From NCBI GenBank assembly GCA_041397845.1, contig JAWKVW010000007.1, forward strand, positions 1 to 64,000: DNA of 64,000 bases. Direction: 5' to 3'. This stretch comes from JAKPQE01 sp041397845. Lineage in GTDB: Bacteria; Pseudomonadota; Alphaproteobacteria; Rhizobiales; JAKPQE01. The notes beneath the pieces were generated by a model, which worked only from the letters and a program-made list of their open reading frames with translations, had not been told where the DNA came from and searched no databases. Of the stretch, positions 1 to 6,988 are shown in pieces. The position numbers and the translations under genes are program-made. Numbering within the stretch: position 1 is the stretch's first letter; each line of letters begins with the position of its first letter.

Positions 1-486
1 CGCACCGGCAAATCTCCATATTTCACCTGGGCCGTGCAGGCGCAGTCCGATAGTCCAAGCAGGCGCGGCGATGAGAAGCCGCAACACCAAATAGAAAATT
101 GCCCCGATCGCAAATGCACCGCCCACCAGCGGCATTAAAATCACAATCTTGAAAAAAGCCTGCGCATAGGGCACCCCGTCACCTGAAACAATCAAAATAA
201 ATATAGCCACGGGGAGAACTGCAGCGAACATTTTCCACACATTCTGCAATTCCTTGCCATGGAGCGTCTCGTCCACGCAATTTCCGATAATTCGAAAACG
301 AGCGATGCGGACAAACATCCAAACGAACAAGAGCCAATTCAGCAATACCAGCACGGCACCAGCCGCCGTAAACAACAGCGGATCATACTCATCCGGATGA
401 GCGACCGCGTACCTCATCCATACTTTATTTATATACGAAATTCCCGCACATGAAATAATATATGCACACATGATACTAATATTCAT
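1..486 (-). CDS. membrane protein of unknown function, cut off by the window edge
   Basis: An open frame starts with ATG at 486 and runs without a stop to base 1, giving 162 residues of an incomplete protein. I do not recognise the family. Three or four strongly hydrophobic segments are visible: near residues 22-50 (with LLFTAAGAVLVLLNWLLF), about 80-97 (VLPVAIFILIVSG), and 105-150 (KIVILMPLVGGAFAIGAIF), so an inner-membrane location is likely. The DNA is clearly richer in A and T than the rest of the window, with codons such as ATA and TTT that neighbours avoid. This suggests acquired or weakly expressed DNA. A weak GGTCGAG precedes the start. The missing C-terminus prevents any functional call. 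Confidence 0.6.
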   Translation of the reverse strand, partial: MNISIMCAYIISCAGISYINKVWMRYAVAHPDEYDPLLFTAAGAVLVLLNWLLFVWMFVRIARFRIIGNCVDETLHGKELQNVWKMFAAVLPVAIFILIVSGDGVPYAQAFFKIVILMPLVGGAFAIGAIFYLVLRLLIAAPAWTIGLRLHGPGEIWRFAGA

Positions 487-787
487 CTCGACCAAACGAC
501 CTATATTTCGAACAGTATAAACAATTGATTCCAGAAATATTTGCGTCGTCGACTTCCACATCGGCAAGAGACCACCTCAGAAATCGGCCGCAGTTGACCG
601 ACATGGCTCACAGGACGGGTCGGCATCGCGACTGCGGATGCCGAATAGCTGCAAATGCCCCTACCCTATTGCCGAGGCGCGGACCTTTCTCAATCCCTGA
701 AATATCAAATCCGGCGCCACATTCTGCAATTGCATCCACCGCACAGCCTCGACGCCCTGCAGGCTCCAGGGGCAAGCACAAACGCAA
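487..787. other. intergenic stretch without a recognisable gene
   Basis: About 300 bases separate the AT-rich membrane gene, which reads away to the left, from the terminator of the rplM-rpsI operon. Base composition changes from AT-rich near 487-560 to GC-rich after 600. Frames open here on either strand lack a ribosome binding site and resemble no protein I know. I see no RNA gene or repeat in it. Confidence 0.5.
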
Positions 788-816
788 ACGGGGCGGACCC
801 GTGAGGTCCGCCCCGT
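788..816 (-). terminator. Rho-independent-type terminator of the rplM-rpsI operon
   Basis: A perfect 12-bp stem (788-799 with 805-816) closes a 5-base loop, starting 25 bases after the rpsI stop. Reading leftward, the stem is followed by GTTTGCGTTTG, a modest T-rich tail. Confidence 0.75.
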
Positions 817-840
817 CGAAATCCGGCGTATGCCGTGCGA

Positions 841-1326
841 TCAGCGCTTCGAGAACTGGAAGCTGCGGCGGGCCTTGGCGCGGCCGTACTTCTTACGCTC
901 GACGACACGATCGTCGCGGGTGAGGAAGCCGCCCTTCTTGAGCACCGAGCGAAGCTCCGGCTCGTAGTAGGTCAGCGCCTTGGAGATGCCGTGACGCAGG
1001 GCGCCGGCCTGACCGGACAGACCACCGCCGGCGACGGTCGCGACGATGTCATACTGGCCGGCGCGGTTGGCGGCGACGATCGGCTGCTGCAGGATCATGC
1101 GCAGCACCGGACGACCGAAATATTCGGTGAAGTCCTTGTCGTTCACCTGGATCTTGCCGGAGCCCGGCTTGACCCAAACGCGGGCGACGGCGTCCTTGCG
1201 CTTGCCGGTGGCATAGGCGCGGCCGAACTTGTCGAGCTTCTGCTCGTGGACCGGCGCCTCGTTCTCGGCGGCAACGTTGCCGAGGGCAGAGCCCAGATCA
1301 CCGAGGGACTGGAGTTCTTCGGCCAT
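841..1326 (-). CDS. rpsI: 30S ribosomal protein S9
   Basis: This is the small-subunit protein S9 (uS9), whose C-terminal arginine/lysine tail reaches the ribosomal P site. The product is 161 residues, with an alphaproteobacterial N-terminal extension of about 30 residues (MAEELQSLGDLGSALGNV) before the conserved core. The signature GQAGALRHGISKAL and the tail KKYGRAKARRSFQFSKR are intact. I chose the ATG at 1326, two bases after the rplM stop, rather than an in-frame TTG at 1332. GAGGAG lies about 15 bases upstream. It is the second gene of the rplM-rpsI pair and is followed by a strong terminator. Confidence 0.97.
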   Translation of the reverse strand: MAEELQSLGDLGSALGNVAAENEAPVHEQKLDKFGRAYATGKRKDAVARVWVKPGSGKIQVNDKDFTEYFGRPVLRMILQQPIVAANRAGQYDIVATVAGGGLSGQAGALRHGISKALTYYEPELRSVLKKGGFLTRDDRVVERKKYGRAKARRSFQFSKR

Positions 1327-1328
1327 GA

Positions 1329-1793
1329 TCAAGCGCTCCTCTTGTTCTTGCCGTTGAGCGAGCCGACATCGAGCGCGACCGGCTGCTGCGCCTCGTGGGG
1401 ATGCTCAGGGCCGGCATAGACCTTGAGGTTCTTGAGCTGGCGACGGGACAGCGGACCGCCCGGGAGCATGCGCTCCACGGCCTTGACGATGACGCGCTCC
1501 GGGAAGCGGCCCTCGAGAATGGCGCGCGCGGTGCGCTCCTTGATGCCGCCCGGATAACCGGTGTGCCAGTAGTACTTCTTGTCTTCGTACTTGCGGCCGG
1601 TGAAGGACACCTTCTCCGCATTGACGACGATGACATTGTCGCCGCAGTCGACATGGGGGGTGAACGTCGGCAGGTGCTTGCCGCGCAGGCGCATCGCCAC
1701 CAGAGCGGCGAGACGGCCAACGACGAGCCCTTCGGCGTCGATCACCACCCACTTCTTCTCGACCTCGGCCGGCTTCGCCGAAAAGGTTTTCAT
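1329..1793 (-). CDS. rplM: 50S ribosomal protein L13
   Basis: Large-subunit protein L13 (uL13), 154 residues and uninterrupted. Family landmarks are WVVIDAEGLVVGRLA near the N-terminus, the central DNVIVVNAEKVSFTGRK, YWHTGYPGGIKE, and the C-terminal VYAGPEHPHEAQQP. It heads a two-gene operon with rpsI, as in most bacteria. A good sigma-70-type promoter lies at 1890-1918, leaving a leader of about 90 bases that contains a GC-rich hairpin at 1829-1851. That hairpin could take part in autogenous control, but this is inference. Confidence 0.97.
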   Translation of the reverse strand: MKTFSAKPAEVEKKWVVIDAEGLVVGRLAALVAMRLRGKHLPTFTPHVDCGDNVIVVNAEKVSFTGRKYEDKKYYWHTGYPGGIKERTARAILEGRFPERVIVKAVERMLPGGPLSRRQLKNLKVYAGPEHPHEAQQPVALDVGSLNGKNKRSA

Positions 1794-1828
1794 CAGAACC
1801 TACCCGTTCTTGTCGATAAAAGCGGAAA

Positions 1829-1851
1829 GCGCCGGCCTATTGCGCCGGCGC
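1829..1851 (-). promoter_or_regulatory. hairpin in the rplM leader
   Basis: An 8-bp perfect GC-rich stem (1829-1836 with 1844-1851) with a 7-base loop lies 36-58 bases upstream of the rplM start codon, within the predicted transcript. On the minus strand it is followed by TTTCCGCTTTTATC, so it could act as an attenuator or as a ribosomal-protein binding site. No family match is claimed. Confidence 0.4.
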
Positions 1852-1889
1852 CGCGACGGGGCCTTGCGGCCGCCAATCGATCGGGGCGG

Positions 1890-1918
1890 GTGATATCTGC
1901 GATGGACGACGCCGTCAA
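1890..1918 (-). promoter_or_regulatory. sigma-70-type promoter of rplM-rpsI
   Basis: On the minus strand TTGACG (-35, 1913-1918) and TATCAC (-10, 1890-1895) are separated by exactly 17 bases. The start point would fall near 1883, about 90 bases before the rplM ATG. Confidence 0.65.
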
Positions 1919-1964
1919 GCGAAAACGCACGAAAAACCGGCAGAAAAACAGTCGTTTATACATA

Positions 1965-1980
1965 CGGTATGTTGATACCG
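1965..1980 (-). terminator. weak hairpin after the thioesterase gene
   Basis: A perfect 6-bp stem (CGGTAT with ATACCG) and a 4-base loop begin 5 bases after the stop of the thioesterase gene. The following minus-strand bases TATGTATAAA are AU-rich but are not a U-run, so termination strength is doubtful. Confidence 0.35.
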
Positions 1981-1984
1981 CAAA

Positions 1985-2422
1985 TTATCCACCCGCTTCC
2001 GGCGGGATGGCATAGGTGGCCGTGGCGTGGGCGACGAGTTCCTCGCTGGCGCGCGAGCGGATATAGGCCTCGACGACGGCGAGGCGCTTGCCGAGCTTCA
2101 GCAGGCGGCATTCGCAATGAATGCCGGACGGGTCGGGTTTCCTCAGGAAATTGATGTTGAGATTGGTTGTGACGGCCAGTGCGACCGGGCCCAGCGCAGC
2201 GAGAATGACGACATAGGCCGACAGGTCGGCGAGCGCCATCATGGTCGGGCCGGAGATCGTGCCGCCGGGGCGCAGGTGGCGGTTGTCGGTCTCGAGCCGG
2301 ACGACGGCACGGCCATGCCCGACCTCCTCGACATGATAGACGCGGCCACCCTCGTGGATCTGCGGAAACTCGCGCTCAAGGAAATCCTCCAGCTCGGCCA
2401 CGGTCATTTTCGGTTCCGGCAT
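1985..2422 (-). CDS. PaaI-type hotdog-fold thioesterase
   Basis: A 145-residue acyl-CoA thioesterase of the hotdog fold (PaaI/4HBT group), which hydrolyses acyl-CoA thioesters in the cytoplasm. The substrate is unknown. The central helix region RPGGTISGPTMMALADLSAY is typical of the family, and TTNLNINFLRKPDP matches the conserved strand that follows. The start MPEPKMTV at 2422 was chosen because AAGGGGAGGGG lies just upstream and it gives the usual family length. The frame is open for 48 further codons upstream, but those residues look unnatural. It is transcribed away from the crotonase gene. Confidence 0.85.
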   Translation of the reverse strand: MPEPKMTVAELEDFLEREFPQIHEGGRVYHVEEVGHGRAVVRLETDNRHLRPGGTISGPTMMALADLSAYVVILAALGPVALAVTTNLNINFLRKPDPSGIHCECRLLKLGKRLAVVEAYIRSRASEELVAHATATYAIPPEAGG

Positions 2423-2568
2423 CCGTCCCCTCCCCTTGCTCCACAGTTCGGCGGCCAATGGGCACGAGGCCGGCGATTTTGGTCGCGGGCCTTGGCAAGA
2501 GCCTGCTGTCTTGCAATCTTGTCGCAAAACAACGCTTCGAACCAGCTTCGACGAGGGAGGTTCCACCG

Positions 2569-3387
2569 ATGACGAGTGCGAGCGCGGCAGTGGCGGCGGA
2601 GCCGCTGGTCCTTTCCGAGACGGCGGAGGGCATCGCCCGCCTGACGCTCAACAATCCGGCGCGGCGCAACAGCCTCTCGGAAGGCATGATGAGCGCCTTG
2701 AAGGCGGCGCTCGTCGAGGCCGCGGCCGATGCCAGCGTGCGGGCCGTCGTCATCGCGGCGGCGGGGCCGGTATTCTCGGCCGGGCACGACCTCAAGGAAC
2801 TGACGGCGCATCGCGGCGACGCCGACCGGGGCCGGGCCTATTTCGACAAGATCATGCGCCAGTGCGCCGACATGATGCAGACGATCGTGCGGCTGCCGAA
2901 GCCGGTGATTGCCGAGGTGCAGGGCACGGCGACGGCGGCCGGCTGCCAGCTTGTTGCGTCCTGCGACCTCGCGGTCACGGTCGACAGCGCCCATTTCTGC
3001 ACGCCGGGCGTCAATATCGGGCTGTTCTGCTCGACGCCGATGGTGGCGCTGTCGCGCAACCTGCCGCGCAAGCGGGCGATGGAAATGCTGCTCACCGGCG
3101 ACATGATCGACGCGGAGACGGCGGCCGACTACGGGCTCGTCAATCGGGTCGTTCCGGCGGCCGAGCTGCGCGCGACGGTCGATGCGCTCGGCGCCAAGAT
3201 CGCCTCGAAGTCGAGCCTCACGGTCAAGACCGGCAAGGAGGCCTTCTACAACCAGATCGAAATGGGCCTTGCCGAGGCCTACGACTACGCCGCGGGCGTG
3301 ATGGTGGAAAACATGCTGGCGCGCGATGCCGAGGAAGGGATCAGCGCCTTCATCGAAAAGCGCACGCCGAAATGGGAAGGCTGCTGA
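2569..3387 (+). CDS. enoyl-CoA hydratase/isomerase family protein, ECHDC3-like
   Basis: A 272-residue crotonase-fold protein. The oxyanion-hole segment AGHDLKEL and the second one, TATAAGCQLVASCDLAV, are present. The positions that carry the two catalytic glutamates in enoyl-CoA hydratase read Q (in AGCQL) and G (in TPGVNIGLF). This pattern, together with IGLFCSTP and the C-terminal EKRTPKWEG, resembles the animal mitochondrial protein ECHDC3, so a classical hydratase reaction is not assured. GAGGGAGG lies before the ATG at 2569; the frame is open further upstream, but without a ribosome binding site. It is divergent from the thioesterase gene, so a shared acyl-CoA role is possible. Confidence 0.88.
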   Translation: MTSASAAVAAEPLVLSETAEGIARLTLNNPARRNSLSEGMMSALKAALVEAAADASVRAVVIAAAGPVFSAGHDLKELTAHRGDADRGRAYFDKIMRQCADMMQTIVRLPKPVIAEVQGTATAAGCQLVASCDLAVTVDSAHFCTPGVNIGLFCSTPMVALSRNLPRKRAMEMLLTGDMIDAETAADYGLVNRVVPAAELRATVDALGAKIASKSSLTVKTGKEAFYNQIEMGLAEAYDYAAGVMVENMLARDAEEGISAFIEKRTPKWEGC

Positions 3388-3491
3388 GCGATCGGCTGCC
3401 CTTGTGGCACTATATTCGGTTTCGCGAATATCTCACCTGTGATATCAGCGGGTGGGCGGCTTTTCAGATTGCGTAACGAGACGATCCGGCC

Positions 3492-4025
3492 ATGAATCAC
3501 GACAACTACACGGACAGCTACATCCGTTCGATCCTTGACGACGTAAAGACCATCGCGATGGTGGGCGCCTCGCCGAACACCACGCGGCCGAGCTACTTCG
3601 TGCTGAAGTACATGCTCGAGAAGGGCTACATGGTCTTTCCGATCAATCCGGGACAGGCCGGCAAGGAAATCCTCGGCACCGAGTTCTACGCCTCGCTGGC
3701 GGACCTGCCCGAGCCGGTCGACATGGTCGACATCTTCCGCAATCCGGAGGCGGCCGGCGAGGTCGTCGACGAGGCGCTGGCGATGAACCCGCGCCCGAAG
3801 GTCATCTGGATGCAGCTCGAGGTGCGCAACGACGAGGCGGCGGCCCGGGCCGAGGCGGCCGGCATGCGCGTCGTCATGAACCGCTGCCCGAAGATCGAGT
3901 ACGGCCGCCTTTCCGGCGAGATCAACTGGGCCGGCGTCAACTCGCACACGATTTCCTCGAAGCGGCCGAAGCTTGCCGAGGGCTTCCAGCATCGCGCCCT
4001 GCCCGACGAGGGCAAGAGCAAGTAA
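3492..4025 (+). CDS. CoA-binding domain protein (YccU type)
   Basis: A 177-residue cytoplasmic protein with a Rossmann-like CoA-binding domain. The N-terminal VKTIAMVGASPNTTRPSY is the nucleotide-binding strand-loop, and YMVFPINPGQAGKEILG and the later MNRCPKIEY are conserved in the YccU/YneT family. The molecular role of this family is not settled. Relatives often sit beside O-acetylhomoserine sulfhydrylase genes; here metY is 34 kb away. A 9-bp GC-rich hairpin follows the stop. Confidence 0.88.
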   Translation: MNHDNYTDSYIRSILDDVKTIAMVGASPNTTRPSYFVLKYMLEKGYMVFPINPGQAGKEILGTEFYASLADLPEPVDMVDIFRNPEAAGEVVDEALAMNPRPKVIWMQLEVRNDEAAARAEAAGMRVVMNRCPKIEYGRLSGEINWAGVNSHTISSKRPKLAEGFQHRALPDEGKSK

Positions 4026-4054
4026 TCCTTGCCCGGCGTCGCAGCGCGGGTGTT

Positions 4055-4076
4055 CCGGCCTGCGCGTGCAGGCCGG
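4055..4076 (+). terminator. hairpin after the CoA-binding protein gene
   Basis: A perfect 9-bp stem (CCGGCCTGC with GCAGGCCGG) and a 4-base loop begin 29 bases after the stop codon. There is no clear U-run, so it may be a Rho-independent terminator of low efficiency or a 3'-end stabiliser. Confidence 0.45.
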
Positions 4077-4131
4077 GTGAAACTGCGGGCGCGCAAGACA
4101 CCTGACATCTCATTGATGCTGTTCTGGATTC

Positions 4132-4265
4132 CCGCTTTCGCGGAAGTGACGCGATGCGGGGTTTTCCGCTGGCGGGAATGACGCGATGCGGAGGTCTCTG
4201 CTTTCACTTGGGAATGACGTGATGGGGGTTTTCCGCTTTTCGCGGGAATGGCGGCGTGAGGTTTG
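4132..4265. repeat. four degenerate 33-34 bp tandem repeats with a palindromic core
   Basis: Four units follow each other at 4132-4165, 4166-4199, 4200-4232 and 4233-4265. The approximate consensus begins CCGCTTTCGCGGGAATGACG, continues with a GATGCGG-like part and ends in a T-run. The core contains the GC-rich palindrome found in many dispersed REP-like elements of proteobacteria. The array fills the gap between two convergent genes. The same core recurs at 16040-16290. Confidence 0.75.
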
Positions 4266-4316
4266 CGGCACTCCGTGGATAGCGGATGAGGCCGGATGCA
4301 GAGGCAGGAACTGAAA

Positions 4317-4336
4317 GGCCCGGATCGCTCCGGGCC
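4317..4336 (-). terminator. terminator of the aspartate aminotransferase gene
   Basis: A perfect 8-bp stem (GGCCCGGA with TCCGGGCC) and a TCGC loop lie about 40 bases after the stop at 4378. T-rich bases follow on both strands (TTTCAGTT leftward, CTTTCTTATT rightward), so it may work in both directions. Confidence 0.65.
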
Positions 4337-4377
4337 CGCTTTCTTATTCCGGCAGTGGTTCCGGCGGTGGCCGCCGG

Positions 4378-5575
4378 TTATTTCAGGTTGGCGCAGAAGC
4401 GCTGGATGCGCTGGCAGGCCTCTTCGAGAGCGGAGGTGGCGGTTGCGTAGGAGATGCGGAAGTTCGGCGCGGTGCCGAACGCCGAGCCCTGCACGACGGC
4501 AACGCCCTCGGCCTCGAAGCTGGGTGACGAAATCCTCATCCGTGGCGATCTTCACGCCGTTCGGCGCGGTCTTGCCAATCGTGCCGGCGCAGGACGGGAA
4601 GACGTAGAACGCGCCTTCCGGGGTCGGGCAGGAAAGCCCGTTCGCCTGGTTCAGCATCGAGACGACGAGGTCGCGGCGCTCCTTGAACACCTTGTTGTTC
4701 TCGACGATGAAGCCCTGCGGGCCGTTCAGCGCCTCGACGGCCGCCCACTGGGCGATCGAGCACGGATGAGGTCGACTGCGACTGGATGGTCGCGATCGCC
4801 TTGATGACGCTCTCCGGGCCGCCGGCATAGCCGATACGCCAGCCGGTCATGCAATAGGCCTTGGAGACGCCGTTGACGGTCAGCGTGCGCTCAAGGAGCG
4901 AGGGCTCGACCTCGGCCGGGGTGACGAAGACGAAATCGTCTCGGAGCGGTGCTCGTACATGTCGTCCGACATGATCCAGACATGCGGATGACGGACGAGC
5001 ACGTCGGTCAGCGCCTTCATCTCGTCGCGGCTGTAGGCGGCGCCGGACGGATTGGACGGCGAGTTGAAGATCAGCCACTTGGTGCGCGGGGTGATCGCCG
5101 CCTCAAGCACTTCCGGGCGCAGCTTGAAGCCGTCCTCGAGGGTCGCCTCGACGATGACGGGGGTGCCGCCGGCGAGCAGCACCATGTCCGGATAGCTGAC
5201 CCAGTACGGCGCCGGCACGATGACCTCGTCGCCGGGATTCAGGGTCGCCATCAGCGCGTTGTAGAGCACCTGCTTGCCGCCGGTGCCGACGGTGATCTGG
5301 CCCGGCTTGTACTCAAGGCCGTTCTCGCGCCTGAACTTGGCGACGATCGCCTGCTTCAGCTCGGGCAGACCGTCGACAGCCGTGTACTTGGTCTCGCCGC
5401 GCCGGATCGCCTCGATGGCGGCCGCCTTGATGTTTTCGGGCGTGTCGAAGTCGGGCTCGCCAGCGCCAAGGCCGATGACGTCCATGCCGGCGGCTTTCAG
5501 CTCGCGGGCCTTGTTGGTGACGGCGATGGTGGCGGAGGGCTTGATGCGCTTCAGTGAGTCGGCGATGAAAGCCAT
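4378..5575 (-). CDS. aspC: aspartate aminotransferase, class I (frame broken by three small deletions)
   Basis: A PLP-dependent aminotransferase that exchanges amino groups between aspartate and 2-oxoglutarate. The rhizobial type is recognisable from MAFIADSLKRIKPSATIAV, TKYTAVDGLPELKQAI, FNSPSNPSGAAY and the PLP-lysine region TLTVNGVSKAYCMTGWRIGY. The sequence as given changes frame near 4940 (1 base missing), 4768 (2 missing) and 4521 (2 missing). Restoring five bases gives exactly 401 codons, the normal length of 400 residues plus stop. Nothing else is missing, so I take these as sequence errors. Start: ATG at 5575, with GGGGA at good spacing; an ATG two codons upstream is too close to it. 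Confidence 0.85.
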
Positions 5576-5732
5576 GGTCATTCCCCGAAAACTGGAATTC
5601 GATAATTCGCGCCGCGACGGTCACCCGACGATAGGGGCGGAGTCATTCCCGCCCTGTCCGGCGCGCGGCGGACCCTAGTTCCGTCAGACAAAAGACGCAA
5701 GGAGCGAGGCGCGAAGCCGGCCGTTTCCGGGC

Positions 5733-5888
5733 AAAAAAATACCGGGCACGATTTCAGGACCGTGCCCGGTAGTGGATTGGCGTCGCGCAGTCGCGCAGCG
5801 CAATCACCTTCCAGAGGGGAACAGCTGACTGGTCTCTCGCCGCGGGGAGGAAGACGCGGCGGCAGAGACCGGCTGTCTGAGAAACTGT
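5733..5888 (-). ncRNA. candidate trans-acting small RNA, AbcR-like
   Basis: The ~225 bases between the LysR stop (5974) and a strong terminator (5740-5771 plus T7) hold no protein. Read leftward they can form three structures: a 40-base hairpin at 5831-5870 whose loop carries UCUUCCUCCC, a middle region with a CCUCU loop at 5809-5821 and a GC-rich stem at 5776-5804, and the terminator hairpin. CU-rich loops that face Shine-Dalgarno sequences and this three-part shape are typical of alphaproteobacterial AbcR (alpha-r15) RNAs. In Brucella, abcR2 adjoins the LsrB-like gene vtlR. The 5' end is set from a possible -10 (GAATAG, 5894-5899). Family membership is inference. Confidence 0.55.
5740..5771 (-). 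terminator. strong Rho-independent terminator
   Basis: An 11-bp stem (5740-5750 with 5761-5771) with a 10-base loop is followed on the minus strand by seven consecutive T (plus-strand A at 5733-5739). It ends the candidate small RNA, and read-through transcripts from the LysR gene. Confidence 0.85.
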
Positions 5889-5924
5889 TTCTCCTATTCG
5901 TGCCGCTCCGGCAACCCGGGCAGC

Positions 5925-5952
5925 CGCATGTCAGCCATGCGACACGCGCATG
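5925..5952 (-). promoter_or_regulatory. triple CGCATG half-site, probable LysR-type operator
   Basis: CGCATG at 5925-5930, its complement CATGCG at 5936-5941 and CGCATG at 5947-5952 alternate in orientation with exact 5-base spacers, so each lies 11 bp from the next. The outer pair 5936-5952 forms a T-N11-A box, the signature of LysR-family operators. The array begins 22 bases after the LysR stop and lies 26-53 bases upstream of the possible -10 of the small RNA. Confidence 0.6.
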
Positions 5953-5973
5953 ACTTTGCGTCCGATTGGCAAC

Positions 5974-6864
5974 TCAGAAGGCCCAGTGCTGCGCCTTGGC
6001 CACGAGAAAATCGCGGAACGCGTTGACGCGCGCGGAGTTTTTCAGCTCTTCCGGATAGACGAAATAGGTGTCGAAGCTTGGCAGTTCGGCGTCGGAGAGC
6101 ACGGCAACGAGGCTGGAATCGGCCTCGACGAGATAGTCCGGCAGCAGGGCAACGCCGATGCCGCGCTTCACGGCATTGCGCAGCGCATAGACATTGTTGA
6201 TGCGCAGGGCCGCCGGGCGCGGGTTTTCAGGCGTGCGGCCGGCGATTTCCAGCCAGTTCATGTCGGAGAGATGGGCCGGCGTCGGCTCGCCGAAGGTGAC
6301 GATGCGATGGTGATCGAGATCGTCGATCGAACGCGGCTGGCCGAAGCGCTTGAGGTATTCCGGCGACGCATAGACATGGAAGTGCACCGTGAACAGCCGC
6401 CGCATGATCAGGTCGGGCTGGACGGGCTTGCGCAGGCGCACGGCAACGTCGGCCTGACGCATGCCGAGGTCGAGTTCATCGTCGTCGAGAATGAGCTGCA
6501 GGTTGACGCCGGGAAAGAGCTCGACGAAATCGCGCAGGCGCGCTGTCAGCCAGGTCGAGCCGAGGCCGACGGTCGTCGTCACGCGCAGATTGCCGGTCGG
6601 CTTGTCGCGGGAATCGGTCAGCCGGGTCTTCACCGCCTCGAGCTTCATCAGCACGTCGTGGGCGGTGCGATAGAGCAGTTCGCCCTGCTCGGTCAGGATG
6701 AGGCCGCGGGCATGGCGATGGAACAGCGGCACGTTGAGTTCCGCCTCAAGGGCGCTGACCTGCCGGCTGACCGCCGACTGGCTGAGCGCCAGCGTCTCGC
6801 CGGCATGGGTGAAGCTGCCGGCTTCCGCGGCAGCATGGAAGATGCGCAGCTTGTCCCAATCCAT
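5974..6864 (-). CDS. LysR-family transcriptional regulator, LsrB/VtlR position
   Basis: A 296-residue DNA-binding regulator. Residues 1-60 form the winged helix-turn-helix (MDWDKLRIFHAAAEAGSFTH, LSQSAVSRQVSALE, VPLFHRHARGLILTEQGE); the rest is the periplasmic-binding-like effector domain. The place directly downstream of trxB, with an Lrp gene nearby, is that of LsrB in Sinorhizobium and VtlR in Brucella, which govern redox/cell-envelope genes and the AbcR small RNAs. Orthology is inferred from context, not from a tree. The downstream triple half-site and candidate small RNA fit that role. It is probably co-transcribed with trxB (gap 124 bases). Confidence 0.88.
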   Translation of the reverse strand: MDWDKLRIFHAAAEAGSFTHAGETLALSQSAVSRQVSALEAELNVPLFHRHARGLILTEQGELLYRTAHDVLMKLEAVKTRLTDSRDKPTGNLRVTTTVGLGSTWLTARLRDFVELFPGVNLQLILDDDELDLGMRQADVAVRLRKPVQPDLIMRRLFTVHFHVYASPEYLKRFGQPRSIDDLDHHRIVTFGEPTPAHLSDMNWLEIAGRTPENPRPAALRINNVYALRNAVKRGIGVALLPDYLVEADSSLVAVLSDAELPSFDTYFVYPEELKNSARVNAFRDFLVAKAQHWAF

Positions 6865-6988
6865 TGGCCGGCACTCCCTTTTGCCTGGCGCCCTGCCCTT
6901 CTGGCAGCACCAGCGTCTTCGGATGGCGCAGACTAAGGCGGCTATCCGATCCTGCCAATGGGGGCTGGGGAAAGAGGCTAACCGCCGA

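Noticed and set aside
525..923. A 132-codon open frame left of rpsI
   Set aside because: It overlaps the rpsI terminator and gene in antisense, has no ribosome binding site and an unnatural Arg/Ser-rich composition.
5762..5953. A 63-codon open frame across the candidate small RNA
   Set aside because: It runs opposite to the terminator and hairpins and lacks a ribosome binding site; the RNA reading is better supported.
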